From Lachnospiraceae bacterium (GTDB lineage: Bacteria; Bacillota; Clostridia; Lachnospirales; Lachnospiraceae), in contig JAJQDT010000072.1 of NCBI GenBank assembly GCA_021202075.1, forward strand, positions 1-55,538: a stretch of 55,538 bases of DNA, given 5' to 3'. The position numbers and the translations under genes are program-made. Within the stretch, counting starts at the first letter, position 1. Every line of letters begins with the position of its first letter. Positions 7,213 through 17,287 of the stretch are shown piece by piece. The notes beneath the pieces were generated by a model. It saw nothing but the letters and a program-made list of their open reading frames with translations, was not told the DNA's origin and ran no database searches.

Positions 7213-7467
7213 TTACTCATCCACGGATACGGTCTCCAGATATTCATCGAGTGCAGTAGTATCAACCGTGTAGGACGGAAGCTCAACCGTAGCCGTGTCT
7301 GTCGTATCCGAATAGTTATATACAGAAAATCCGACCCAGGCAACTACAAGAACCGCTACCAGTGCTCCCACCACCTTGGTCAGCATCCACTGTCTCTTTT
7401 CCCGCTTTATAATCTTCGCACGATTTTTCTTTTCTTCCTTATATCGATCAACTTTTTCCTGGCTCAT
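7213..7467 (-). CDS. Small single-pass membrane protein of unknown function (84 aa)
   Basis: ATG at 7467 with AAGGAG; longer in-frame starts lie in the leader and lack a ribosome site. Residues 1-28 are strongly charged (MSQEKVDRYKEEKKNRAKII) and probably cytosolic. A TM helix spans about 29-51 (LTKVVGALVAVLVVAWVGFSVY). The last ~33 residues are acidic and Thr-rich and probably outside. I do not recognise a family. It has its own promoter (7641-7668) and terminator, so it is likely monocistronic. Confidence 0.75.
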   Translation of the reverse strand: MSQEKVDRYKEEKKNRAKIIKREKRQWMLTKVVGALVAVLVVAWVGFSVYNYSDTTDTATVELPSYTVDTTALDEYLETVSVDE

Positions 7468-7640
7468 GATTCCTGTCTCCTTCTGTATTGGTATTCTGTG
7501 TCTGCAGCACAGCTCGTGGACTGCCCATTGTCTAACGCTAATGGAATTGCGACCAGATTCTTTCAAGGGAAACGGTTTCCTGTCATGTTCCCGAGCGACC
7601 TGCAGGCCGTGCGCAAATTTTTTCACGCACATCTTTTCTC

Positions 7641-7668
7641 AGTATACACGATTTTGGAGAAAATTCAA
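7641..7668 (-). promoter_or_regulatory. Promoter of the 84-aa membrane protein
   Basis: On the minus strand, TTGAAT (7663-7668), a 16-bp spacer and TATACT (7641-7646). The predicted leader to the ATG at 7467 is about 165 nt and contains no gene. Confidence 0.75.
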
Positions 7669-7676
7669 CAGTTTTT

Positions 7677-8516
7677 TCATATCACCACAATAATCCCGCC
7701 GTCGTTGGCATACATGGTCGAAATACCGGCTGTGTCCAGAAAAATCACATCCCGGACCTTGATGCGCTTCGTAATCGCGTCCAGCACCATGCGCCCGCGC
7801 TCCGGGCAGTTGCAGTGAGACAGAGCGAGAATCTTCTCAGCCGGATTCTCTACCTGCTCCACAATATAATCCACCATCTTCACCAGCGCCTTATTGATCC
7901 CGCGCGCCTGGTCGAGCTGGATAATCGTCCCCTCCGGCGTCGCGGCGCAGACCGGCTTGATCCGCAGTGCCGACGCAAAAAATGCCTTGATGTTGCTCAG
8001 GCGGCCATTCTTCCGCAGGGTCTCCAGATCCTCCAGCACAAAGTAAGTATTCTGCCCGTCAATGTACGCCTCAACCGTCTCCACCAGCTCATCAAACGTC
8101 ATTCCTGCGGCCTCGCATTCCTGAATCTTCGCAGTGATCAGCGTCTCGCCAACGGAAGCGGAACGGGAATTGAAGACATGAACCAAAAGGGCGCTCCCCT
8201 CCTCCTCCAGCAGGTCTCTCGCCAGCACCGCGCTGTTGCACGAGCCGCTCAGCTCCGCAGAAAGCGTCACCGCATAGGCACGTTTTTCAGCTTTTTCGAA
8301 AGACTTTTTATAATAATCCGGTGAAGGGCACGCGGACTTCGGGCAGTTCGGGCTCGCGGCAATCTTCTGCAGAAAATCCGCTTGGTCAAAGCTGTCGTCA
8401 TCCACAAATGAAAAATCATCCACCTGCATCGTCAGCGGGGCGGAAATGATGCGCTCATCCGCCTTCATCGCTTCTGTGCGCTCCCCGCAGCTGTCCATCA
8501 CGATCACATACTCCAT
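7677..8516 (-). CDS. DegV family fatty-acid-binding protein
   Basis: 279 aa, ATG at 8516 preceded by TGGAGG. DegV proteins bind a long-chain fatty acid; several act as the FakB subunit that presents fatty acids to FakA kinase. Family signatures are the N-terminal VIVMDSCGER (variant of the SDS loop), SACPSP (about 61-66; usual T-S-Q-P-S-P), the SAELSGSCNSA loop (variant of SSGLSGTY) and LRKNGRLS (usual LRKGGR). The Cys-containing variants are deviations from consensus, so the ligand may differ. No fakA is in the window. It lies just upstream of the 84-aa gene's promoter; a separate transcript is likely. Confidence 0.88.
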   Translation of the reverse strand: MEYVIVMDSCGERTEAMKADERIISAPLTMQVDDFSFVDDDSFDQADFLQKIAASPNCPKSACPSPDYYKKSFEKAEKRAYAVTLSAELSGSCNSAVLARDLLEEEGSALLVHVFNSRSASVGETLITAKIQECEAAGMTFDELVETVEAYIDGQNTYFVLEDLETLRKNGRLSNIKAFFASALRIKPVCAATPEGTIIQLDQARGINKALVKMVDYIVEQVENPAEKILALSHCNCPERGRMVLDAITKRIKVRDVIFLDTAGISTMYANDGGIIVVI

Positions 8517-8665
8517 AATAAACCTCCAAAATCCACACGTTTTTAATTCTTACGCGATGTAGTTTTTAAGTCTACGTTTATCATATCATATCATTTCTCT
8601 CTTGAAAAGGGGTAATTCTACTTTTCACAAAATTTCACAAAAATTTCGGAAACCGGATTCTTCTA

Positions 8666-8695
8666 TTGCATAGAAAAGCTGTCTTCATGTATAAT
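8666..8695 (+). promoter_or_regulatory. Promoter of the DUF5721 gene
   Basis: TTGCAT (8666-8671), an 18-bp spacer and a perfect TATAAT (8690-8695), about 54 nt upstream of the GTG start. Confidence 0.8.
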
Positions 8696-8748
8696 GGAAG
8701 CCGCGCAACTGAAAATCGGTAAAAATTATTCAGAAGGGAGACTTCTCT

Positions 8749-9252
8749 GTGCGTTCTTTTCAGATTCAGGACACTCTGGGCTTTATGAAAAAACTCCTGA
8801 CCGGAGAGGATTTTGATACGTTTCTGCTCTCGGAGGCATCCATTACCACATTTGCCACATTCCAGATCGATGGGACTTTTCACCCGGATTATCTGCCCGC
8901 TGCGGAAACAGAAGCTCTCGCCGATGAGAAGTCCGGCTATACGCTCTGGAGGCGAGTGCGTCCTTTCTTTTTTGAACTGACAAAGGGAAAAAATACCCCT
9001 CTTAAATTCCGCATTATTTTCCGCCTCGCCCCGCACAATGTCGAAAGACTGATTGCGCAGAGCGGTCTGTCCGTCCGCGCGGAACAGATAAATGGTCTGT
9101 TTCTGAACATTCATTTTGATGGGAAGGCGCTCACCTGCATAAGCGGCACATCAATGAATGTCTTCACGCTTGACAAGGCACTCGAATACGCCTGGGACGA
9201 TATGCTCGAAAAATTTTTTCAGCAGGAGCGGATCCCATTCCTGCCAGGCTAA
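8749..9252 (+). CDS. DUF5721 family protein
   Basis: 167 aa starting at GTG (8749) with AAGGGAG eight bases upstream; the next Met is within the conserved N-terminal helix, so the GTG is preferred. The pattern agrees with the DUF5721 family of Lachnospiraceae: GFMKKLLTGEDFDTF, then ASITTFATFQIDG, LWRRVRPFFFELTKGKNTPL, the IIFRLAP strand, and GLFLNIHFDGKALTCISGTS followed by the FTLDKALEYAWDDML helix. No catalytic residues are evident and the function is unknown. It is a cytosolic protein and appears monocistronic. Confidence 0.85.
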   Translation: MRSFQIQDTLGFMKKLLTGEDFDTFLLSEASITTFATFQIDGTFHPDYLPAAETEALADEKSGYTLWRRVRPFFFELTKGKNTPLKFRIIFRLAPHNVERLIAQSGLSVRAEQINGLFLNIHFDGKALTCISGTSMNVFTLDKALEYAWDDMLEKFFQQERIPFLPG

Positions 9253-9284
9253 ATCGCTGCTGCTCATCTCACCCACGGTTCTCA

Positions 9285-9366
9285 GGAACTGTCGCAAAAT
9301 TAATTGCCCATCTTGCACCGCCTGATGCGTGAATCGCAGACCATAAAAGCCTCGAAGCAGCCCGAA
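9285..9366. repeat. Dispersed intergenic element, copy A
   Basis: About 80 bp whose core GAATCGCAGACCATAAAAG, followed by CTCG-AGCAGCCCG, closely matches 21842-21874 in another intergenic gap. The flank (CTGTCGCAAAAT) also matches the flank there (CTGTTACAAAAT). No ORF or T-run is associated. It may be a REP-like element or a small RNA. The rest of 9253-9450 shows nothing I recognise. Confidence 0.7.
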
Positions 9367-9450
9367 GCCTCAGACATCCACAGGCGAACAAATAGCTGGT
9401 TTTGCTGGTTTTTGCGGTTTCTTTATGATTCTTGCTAATTTGAGTTATTG

Positions 9451-9477
9451 TTAGCACTCGGCAAAAACGAGTGCTAA
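9451..9477. promoter_or_regulatory. CIRCE element (HrcA operator) upstream of htpG
   Basis: A perfect match to the consensus: TTAGCACTC (9451-9459), a 9-nt spacer, and GAGTGCTAA (9469-9477). It sits 8 bp upstream of the -35 box of the htpG promoter. CIRCE is the known operator of the heat-shock repressor HrcA. Confidence 0.97.
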
Positions 9478-9484
9478 TTTTTTC

Positions 9485-9513
9485 TTGACATTTCTTGATT
9501 CCGGTATTATTAT
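9485..9513 (+). promoter_or_regulatory. htpG promoter
   Basis: A perfect TTGACA (9485-9490), a 17-bp spacer and TATTAT (9508-9513). A leader of about 200 nt precedes the htpG ATG. Confidence 0.85.
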
Positions 9514-9724
9514 GTACTCAGTTTCGCAAAAGACTCCGCCAATGGAACAATCTACGGAACCATTTTGCATCGCTGCTGCCGTACAGACGATTCCTGCACA
9601 GTGGATCTGGCACAGACAACTGCTGTTCCTTCGGGACAGTTTGCGGGAATCCGGCCCGGCAAATGCAAACATAACATAAAGCTGACAGCAATCAACAATG
9701 AAGTATGGATAAGGAGTGATTCAA

Positions 9725-11971
9725 ATGAGCAAGAAAACCGGAAGTCTTTCCATCAACAGCGAGAACATTTTTCCCATTATTAAAAAGTGGCTGTATTCGG
9801 ACCATGACATTTTTGTCCGCGAGATGATCTCGAACGGCTGCGACGCCATCACGAAGCTGGAGAAACTGGAGGTCATGGGCGAGTACACCTTCCCGGAGGA
9901 TTACAAGAAGCGCATCCAGGTCGTTGTGAATCCGGAGGAGAAGACACTGAAGTTCATCGATTCCGGCCTTGGCATGACAGCGGACGAGGTGGAGGAATAC
10001 ATCACACAGATCGCATTCTCGGGCGCAACTGATTTCCTCGAAAAATACAAGGACAAGACGACGGAGGATGAGATCATCGGGCATTTTGGTCTCGGCTTTT
10101 ATTCCGCATTCATGGTAGCGGATGAGGTTCACATCGACACGCTTTCTTATCAGAAGGACGCGAAACCGGTTCACTGGGAATGTGACGGCGGCACAGAATA
10201 CTCGATGGAGGAAGGCGCCCGCGACGTGGTCGGCACAGAGATTACGCTGTTCCTCGCTGAGGATTGCCTGGAATTCGCGAATGAATATCGGATGCGCGAG
10301 GTGATTGAAAAGTACTGTTCCTTCATGCCGGTGCAGATTTTCCTCTCAAAAGCAAATGCCGAGCAGGAATATGAGACCATCGACGAGAGCGAGCTGCGCG
10401 AGGATGACGTCATCGTAGAGCGCATCCATGAGGACGCAAAGACGGAGGAAAAAGAGAACGAAAATGGCGAGAAGGAAACCGTTGAGGTCTCTCCGGCCCG
10501 CGACCGCGTGAAAATCAACAAGCGCCCGGTCTCTTTGAGCGATACGCATCCGCTGTGGGCAAAACACCCGAACGACTGCACCGCTGAGGAATATAAGGAA
10601 TTCTACCGCAAGGTTTTCCAGGATTATAAGGAGCCGCTGTTCTGGATTCATCTGAACATGGATTATCCGTTCAACCTCAAGGGCATCCTCTACTTCCCAA
10701 AGATCAATACGGAGTACGATTCCATCGAAGGCACGATTAAGCTGTACAACAACCAGGTGTTTATCGCGGATAATATTAAGGAAGTCATTCCGGAATTCCT
10801 GATGCTCCTGAAGGGCGTCATCGACTGCCCGGATCTGCCGCTGAACGTTTCCAGAAGCGCGCTGCAGAACGATGGCTTCGTGAAAAAGATTTCCGATTAT
10901 ATCACCAAGAAGGTGGCGGACAAGCTGACCGGTATGTGCAAGACAGACCGCGAAAGCTATGAGAAATACTGGGACGACATCAGCCCATTCATTAAATATG
11001 GCTGCATCAAGGACAGCAAATTCAGCGAGAAGGTAAACGATTACATTCTCTACAAGGATATCGACGGTAAATATCAGAAGCTGGACGACCTTCTGAAAGC
11101 CGCGGAGGATGCGAAGGCTGCCGCAGATAACGGAGCGGACGAGACGGTTGAAAACGCGGAAACCGTCGAGGGCACTGATACACAGACCGCAGGTGAAGCA
11201 GCCGAAGACGCAGAGATGGCTGGTGATTCGACTGAAGGTGCGGAAGCCGTCGGTGATGAAGCTGCGGATGAGACCGTGGAAACTGCGGATGCCTCAGATG
11301 CTGCGGACGAGACTGTAGAGGCTGCGGATGCCGAGACCGTTGATGAGGAGGAAGAGGCGAAAGAGCCGGAGAAGAAGACGATCTACTACGTGACGGATGA
11401 GGTTCAGCAGAGCCAGTACATCAATATGTTCCGTGAGTCCGGCCTGAATGCAGTCATCCTGAAGCATAACATCGACGCACCGTTTATCTCCCATGTAGAG
11501 CAGATCAACGAAAAGGTAAAATTCCAGCGCATCGACGCCGATGTGACGGATACCGTAAAGGAAGAGACCGATGCGGAGGCTCTCAAGGAGACGACCGACA
11601 CGCTGACCGAAGTGTTCCGCAAAGCGCTCGGAAATGAGAAGCTTGATGTCAAGGTAGAAAAGCTGAAGAATGAGAACATTTCCTCGATGATTACCCTCTC
11701 CGAGGAGAGCCGCCGCATGCAGGATATGATGAAGATGTACAATATGTACGGCATGGATCCGTCGATGTTCGGAAATGACGAAACCCTCGTGCTGAACGCG
11801 AACAACAGACTCGTCCAGTACATCCTCGAGAATAAGGATTCCGAAAACGTTCCGATGATCTGCGAGCAGCTCTACGATCTGGCCATGATTGCCCACAAGC
11901 CGCTCCAGCCGGAAGAGATGACGAAGTTCATCACGAGAAGCAATGAGATTCTGATGAAGCTGGCGCAGTAA
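9725..11971 (+). CDS. htpG: Molecular chaperone HtpG (Hsp90), with acidic insertion
   Basis: 748 aa; ATG at 9725 with AAGGAG, preferred over a GTG three codons upstream. ATP-dependent cytosolic chaperone. The N-terminal GHKL ATPase shows FVREMISNGCDA (30-41), FIDSGLGMT (77-85) and GHFGLGFYSAF (119-129). The middle domain contains the NVSRSALQND loop with its Arg (374-383). The dimerisation domain ends near 748. Bacterial HtpG is usually about 620-640 aa; the excess is mainly a Glu/Asp/Ala-rich block at 458-549, between DGKYQKLDDLL and KKTIYYVTDE within the middle domain. A smaller acidic stretch lies at 222-255 near the N/M linker. The gene is monocistronic, under CIRCE control, with a terminator at 12062. 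Confidence 0.96.
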   Translation: MSKKTGSLSINSENIFPIIKKWLYSDHDIFVREMISNGCDAITKLEKLEVMGEYTFPEDYKKRIQVVVNPEEKTLKFIDSGLGMTADEVEEYITQIAFSGATDFLEKYKDKTTEDEIIGHFGLGFYSAFMVADEVHIDTLSYQKDAKPVHWECDGGTEYSMEEGARDVVGTEITLFLAEDCLEFANEYRMREVIEKYCSFMPVQIFLSKANAEQEYETIDESELREDDVIVERIHEDAKTEEKENENGEKETVEVSPARDRVKINKRPVSLSDTHPLWAKHPNDCTAEEYKEFYRKVFQDYKEPLFWIHLNMDYPFNLKGILYFPKINTEYDSIEGTIKLYNNQVFIADNIKEVIPEFLMLLKGVIDCPDLPLNVSRSALQNDGFVKKISDYITKKVADKLTGMCKTDRESYEKYWDDISPFIKYGCIKDSKFSEKVNDYILYKDIDGKYQKLDDLLKAAEDAKAAADNGADETVENAETVEGTDTQTAGEAAEDAEMAGDSTEGAEAVGDEAADETVETADASDAADETVEAADAETVDEEEEAKEPEKKTIYYVTDEVQQSQYINMFRESGLNAVILKHNIDAPFISHVEQINEKVKFQRIDADVTDTVKEETDAEALKETTDTLTEVFRKALGNEKLDVKVEKLKNENISSMITLSEESRRMQDMMKMYNMYGMDPSMFGNDETLVLNANNRLVQYILENKDSENVPMICEQLYDLAMIAHKPLQPEEMTKFITRSNEILMKLAQ

Positions 11972-12061
11972 AACGAATGACGTCGACAGTTCCTTATATT
12001 CGCTCCATACCGTACTCCGTCACAGATATCCAAAGGCAGACGGCAGACAGTTAAATGAAAC

Positions 12062-12094
12062 GAGCCGGGGAAAAACTTCCCGGCTCATTTTGTT
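12062..12094 (+). terminator. htpG terminator
   Basis: GAGCCGGG (12062-12069) pairs with CCCGGCTC (12079-12086), then ATTTTGTT. It lies 90 bp after the htpG stop and may also stop minus-strand transcripts from the atp operon, which ends at 12181. Confidence 0.85.
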
Positions 12095-12180
12095 ACGGTA
12101 TTCCATTATCAGGCCAAAAAATCGGACAGCTGTGTCTGCAGATTATCCGCGCTTCACAGCTGCCCGGTTATATTTAATAT

Positions 12181-12582
12181 TTACTGCTTCACGCTCAGCC
12201 GCACAAGTGCACGGTGCAGCTTCGCCGTCGCGTTCGCGTACTCCTGGTCGGTCAGACCCTGCCGGGAGAGCCGCTCTTCGGCGCGCTTCTTCGCTTCCTC
12301 CGCGCGGTTCTTATCAATATCCTCTTTCCACTCCCAGGTGGTGGCAAGGACACGGCAGGTGCCGTCCATGACGGAGAGCATGCCGCCGATGCAGGCCGCG
12401 TAGCGTGTGGTACCGTCTTCAAACACGACATGTGCCTCGCCCATGCCGATCGCGGTGCAATAATTGCAGTGTCCCGCAAGAACCGCCAGATCACCCGTAA
12501 TCGTCCGGCAGACCAGACGCTCGGCGTCTCCCTCAAAGAGCAGGCCGTCCGGCGTTCCGATTCTCAGTGGAAAACTACTCAT
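12181..12582 (-). CDS. atpC: F1 ATP synthase epsilon subunit
   Basis: 133 aa, ATG at 12582 with AAGGAG. It is the central-stalk subunit that couples to gamma and can inhibit ATP hydrolysis. The N-terminal beta-sandwich starts PLRIGTPDGLLFEGDAE; GDLAVLAGHCNYCTAIGMGE corresponds to the usual G-x-x-x-x-L-x-x-H motif with His38. The C-terminal two-helix domain includes KNRAEEAKKRAEERL. It is the last gene of the atp operon, separated from atpD by 215 bp in which I see no gene. Confidence 0.95.
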   Translation of the reverse strand: MSSFPLRIGTPDGLLFEGDAERLVCRTITGDLAVLAGHCNYCTAIGMGEAHVVFEDGTTRYAACIGGMLSVMDGTCRVLATTWEWKEDIDKNRAEEAKKRAEERLSRQGLTDQEYANATAKLHRALVRLSVKQ

Positions 12583-12797
12583 AAGCCGTCTCCTTTCTCC
12601 ATATGCCTCTCAGTTCCAGAACAGCCTGTTTCAAAATGAAAATACAGCCCTTAGCAACTAAATCCGCATATCTCCACCGTTGCTCCGGTCGACCAATATC
12701 CCGTCTGTCTTTTGAACGGGATGCCATCAGGCAAGGGCTAAACGGACGCAACTGGCGCGGGCGCCTTTCTTTTCATTTTGATGCTGTCCTAAACTGC

Positions 12798-14192
<1,395 letters not shown>

Positions 14193-14211
14193 TTATACCT
14201 CCAATCCTGCC

Positions 14212-14368
14212 ATTCATTACTGCTTTCCGACTCTACATTCATCGCTGTTTTCCCGTTCTGCATTCATCGTTGTTTTTTGATTCTGCATTCACCGCTGATT
14301 TCCGATTCTGCATTCACCGCTGATTTTCGATTCTGCATTCATCGTTGTTTTTCGATTCTGCATTCACC
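14212..14368. repeat. 25-bp tandem repeat array between atpG and atpD
   Basis: ATTCA recurs at 14212, 14237, 14262, 14287, 14312, 14337 and 14362, exactly 25 bp apart: six full units plus a start of a seventh. The consensus begins ATTCATCGTTGTTTTTCGAT and ends TCTGC; central units are nearly identical and outer ones diverge. There are no spacers between units, so it is not CRISPR. It lies in the atp mRNA, directly upstream of the atpD ribosome site. Positions 14369-14457 hold no gene. Confidence 0.93.
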
Positions 14369-14457
14369 GGCCGGAACAGCTTCACACCCTCGCAGCAATC
14401 AATGGCATTGGCATTGCCCTGACTTTTTGGCAGGTCAGGAAACAATGCTTTGGCTAT

Positions 14458-15642
14458 TTATACGCCCTCCGCACCCGCGACAATCTCGGTAAGCTCTGTC
14501 GTAATGCTTGCCTGGCGCGCCCGGTTGTAGCTCAGATTCAGCTTCTCGATCATTTCCTCCGCGTTGCTGGTCGCGGCCTCCATCGCGTTGCGTCTGGCCG
14601 CCAGCTCACTGGCCAGCGCATCGCAAACGCCGCCGTAAATGAGTCCGCCCAGATACTCCGGAACAATCGCATCGAACACCTCCGAGCTGTCCGGCTCATA
14701 CAGAATCAGATTCCGGATCGGTTTCTTCGGGCTGCCCGCAGAAACGCCATCTCCACTTAACGCGGAACCGACAGCATCACCGGGTGCACCGGACCCTGGC
14801 TGTAAATTCAAAGAATTACGGTCGGCAGCCTCGGCAGAATCCGCATTCACAGAGCCGCAGTTTTCCAGATCGGTAAGCGGAAGCATCGGATAGACCTCCG
14901 GACGCTGCGAAAGCATGGAAACAAACTCCGTATAGCACAGTTCAATATGCCCGAAGCGCCCTTCCCGGTATTCCCGGCAGAGCAGCCGCGCGATTTCGAA
15001 GCAGTCCGCCACGGAAATGTCAGCAACCGTCGCAAAATCCTCCGTCAGAATCTCTATGCCCCTGCGGTGAAAATATTCCACCGCTTTTTTCCCGATGGGA
15101 AGTACCACATAATCGCTGCCGCCTGCAGCAGTTCCGCCCGCATTTTCCTGCACAGCTGTTCCGTCTGGATTCGAACCCGCAGATGCTCTGGCATTCGAAC
15201 CGGCAGGATTTGAACTGGCAGAAGCTCCGGCATTCGAGCCTGCAGCTTCACCGCTATTATTTCCCGCCCCGCCAGCTGCGTTTTCTGCCACAGCCGCTTC
15301 CAGCCGTTTAAAAATATTGGAATTGTAGCCGCCGGCCAGACCGCGGTCTCCGGCGATCACGACATAGCAATATCGGCCGCTTTTCCCGGCAGAAGCGGAA
15401 GCGTTTCCTTTTTCACGCAAACCCGCAGACGGTTTTGCGTAGACAGAGGAGAAATCCGTATTTCCCTCCGCGATATCCACCAGTGTCCGATGGAGCTCCC
15501 GGAAATAGGGCCGGCACTGATCAGAGCGGTCCTTCGCCCTGCGCAGCTTGGAGGATGCCACAAGTTCCATCGCTTTGGTAATCTGCATCGTGCTCTGGAC
15601 ACTTTTAATCCGCAGCTTTACCGCTTTCATATTTGCAGCCAT
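14458..15642 (-). CDS. atpG: F1 ATP synthase gamma subunit with two low-complexity insertions
   Basis: 394 aa against the usual 280-300; ATG at 15642 with GAGGGAGGA. It is the rotary shaft of F1. Conserved ends are intact: KLRIKSVQSTMQITKAMELVASSKL at the N-terminus (split here as residues 9-33), GDRGLAGGYN (98-107) and the C-terminal NRARQASITTELTEIVAGA. Insertion 1 (about 121-177) is Gly/Ala/Ser/Asn-rich, between FKRLEAAVAE and YVVLPIGKKA. Insertion 2 (about 263-306) expands the variable loop before LILYEPDSSEVF. Both are in frame and flanked by conserved sequence, so a frameshift is unlikely. Confidence 0.95.
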   Translation of the reverse strand: MAANMKAVKLRIKSVQSTMQITKAMELVASSKLRRAKDRSDQCRPYFRELHRTLVDIAEGNTDFSSVYAKPSAGLREKGNASASAGKSGRYCYVVIAGDRGLAGGYNSNIFKRLEAAVAENAAGGAGNNSGEAAGSNAGASASSNPAGSNARASAGSNPDGTAVQENAGGTAAGGSDYVVLPIGKKAVEYFHRRGIEILTEDFATVADISVADCFEIARLLCREYREGRFGHIELCYTEFVSMLSQRPEVYPMLPLTDLENCGSVNADSAEAADRNSLNLQPGSGAPGDAVGSALSGDGVSAGSPKKPIRNLILYEPDSSEVFDAIVPEYLGGLIYGGVCDALASELAARRNAMEAATSNAEEMIEKLNLSYNRARQASITTELTEIVAGAEGV

Positions 15643-15679
15643 GTCATTCCTCCCTCTTTCTAACTTATAGTTTAAGATG

Positions 15680-17209
15680 TTATTTACCAATCCTTGTATT
15701 GAGGAACTGATCAGTGTACTCCTGCAGCGCCTGCTTCAGATTCTCCTCCGTTTCGCTCTCAAGCTTTCCGGTCTCGCGGATCGCCTGCATCGCCGCGGCG
15801 CCCTGTGCGTTCGTATCCAGGAACGGATACAGCCCGGCCTCGTACTCGCGGACATCCTCTGTCTCAACCGGAGCGAGGACACCTTTTGACACCGCATACA
15901 GGATCGCCACCTGTTTCTCCACCGGAATCGGCGAATTCTGATTCTGCTTGAGCACCTCTACGATGCGCGCACCCTGGTCCAGACGGGATTTCGTATCCGC
16001 ATCAAGGTCAGAGCCGAACTGCGCGAAGCTCTGCAGCTCACGGTACTGTGAATAAATCAGCTTCAGGGTACCGGCTACCTTTTTCATCGCCTTGATCTGT
16101 GCGTTGCCGCCGACACGGGATACGGAGATACCGGGGTTCACTGCCGGCATAACGCCGGAGTGGAACAGCTCCGTCTCCAGGAAAATCTGGCCGTCCGTGA
16201 TGGAGATCACGTTTGTCGGAATGTAAGCGGATACATCGCCCGCCTGCGTCTCAATAATCGGCAGAGCGGTCAGAGAACCGCCGCCATGCGCGTCGTCCAG
16301 CTTCGCCGCGCGCTCCAGCAGTCTGGAGTGCAGATAGAACACATCGCCCGGGAATGCTTCACGTCCGGGCGGCCGACGAATCAGAAGAGAAAGTGCGCGG
16401 TACGCCACTGCGTGCTTGCTCAGATCGTCATAAATAATCAGCACATGTTTTCCTTGCTGCATAAAATATTCGCCCATCGCGCAGCCGGAATACGGCGCGA
16501 TATACTGCAGCGGACTCGCCTCCGAGGCGGTCGCCGCCACAATAATGGTATAGTCCATCGCCCCATTTCTGGAGAGCGTCTCAGACAGCGAAGCAACGGT
16601 CGAGCGCTTCTGGCCGATGGCCACATAAATACAGATAACATCCTTGCCCTTCTGGTTGATAATCGTATCGGTCGCCACCGTCGTCTTGCCGGTCTGGCGG
16701 TCGCCGATGATCAGCTCACGCTGTCCGCGTCCGATCGGAATCATGGAGTCAATCGCCTTGATACCGGTCTGCAGCGGTTCAAACACCGGCTGCCGGTCGC
16801 AGATGCCGGGAGCCTGACTCTCGACTGGCCTGTATTCCTCCGACGTGATCGGACCTGCGCCGTCGATCGGCTGACCGAGCGCGTTGACCACACGGCCAAT
16901 CAGGGCTTCGCCGACCGGAACGGATACCACCTTTCCAGTACGCTTTACGGCCTGCCCCTCCTGAATCTTTTCTCCGGATCCAAACAAAACGATGGAGACA
17001 CTGTTCTCCTCCAGGTTCTGCGCCATGCCGAAGCTGCCGTCCTCAAACTCTAGCAGCTCACCGGCCATGCAGTTTGAAAGACCGCTCGCGCGGGCGATTC
17101 CATCACCGACAATCAGAACCGTGCCGGTCTCGTCCTGGTGGATGGCATTCTCGTAATATTTGATCTGACTGCGGATGACCTTTGTGATTTCTTCAGGTTT
17201 TAATTGCAT
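15680..17209 (-). CDS. atpA: F1 ATP synthase alpha subunit
   Basis: 509 aa. The ATG at 17209 ([16 protein letters not shown]) matches the usual alpha N-terminus; an ATG four codons earlier sits directly on the AAGG site. Non-catalytic nucleotide-binding subunit. Walker A GDRQTGKT, the [26 protein letters not shown] region, and the conserved [14 protein letters not shown] with its Arg are present. Length is normal. It is followed by atpG after 37 bp. Confidence 0.98.
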   Translation of the reverse strand: MQLKPEEITKVIRSQIKYYENAIHQDETGTVLIVGDGIARASGLSNCMAGELLEFEDGSFGMAQNLEENSVSIVLFGSGEKIQEGQAVKRTGKVVSVPVGEALIGRVVNALGQPIDGAGPITSEEYRPVESQAPGICDRQPVFEPLQTGIKAIDSMIPIGRGQRELIIGDRQTGKTTVATDTIINQKGKDVICIYVAIGQKRSTVASLSETLSRNGAMDYTIIVAATASEASPLQYIAPYSGCAMGEYFMQQGKHVLIIYDDLSKHAVAYRALSLLIRRPPGREAFPGDVFYLHSRLLERAAKLDDAHGGGSLTALPIIETQAGDVSAYIPTNVISITDGQIFLETELFHSGVMPAVNPGISVSRVGGNAQIKAMKKVAGTLKLIYSQYRELQSFAQFGSDLDADTKSRLDQGARIVEVLKQNQNSPIPVEKQVAILYAVSKGVLAPVETEDVREYEAGLYPFLDTNAQGAAAMQAIRETGKLESETEENLKQALQEYTDQFLNTRIGK

Positions 17210-17287
17210 GGTCTCATCCATCCTTAAATATGATATTCAAGCTCCAAACAGCAGCATAACAAAAAACGCAGCCTGCTGTTTCGGCTT

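Noticed and set aside
9485..9679. 64-aa open frame in the htpG leader
   Set aside because: It begins at the TTG of the -35 box itself, so it cannot be translated from the predicted transcript.
14212..14368. CRISPR array
   Set aside because: Units are directly adjacent at 25 bp with no spacers, and there are no cas genes.
14458..15642. Frameshift in atpG explaining the extra length
   Set aside because: The frame continues with conserved gamma sequence on both sides of each insertion, so they are true in-frame insertions.
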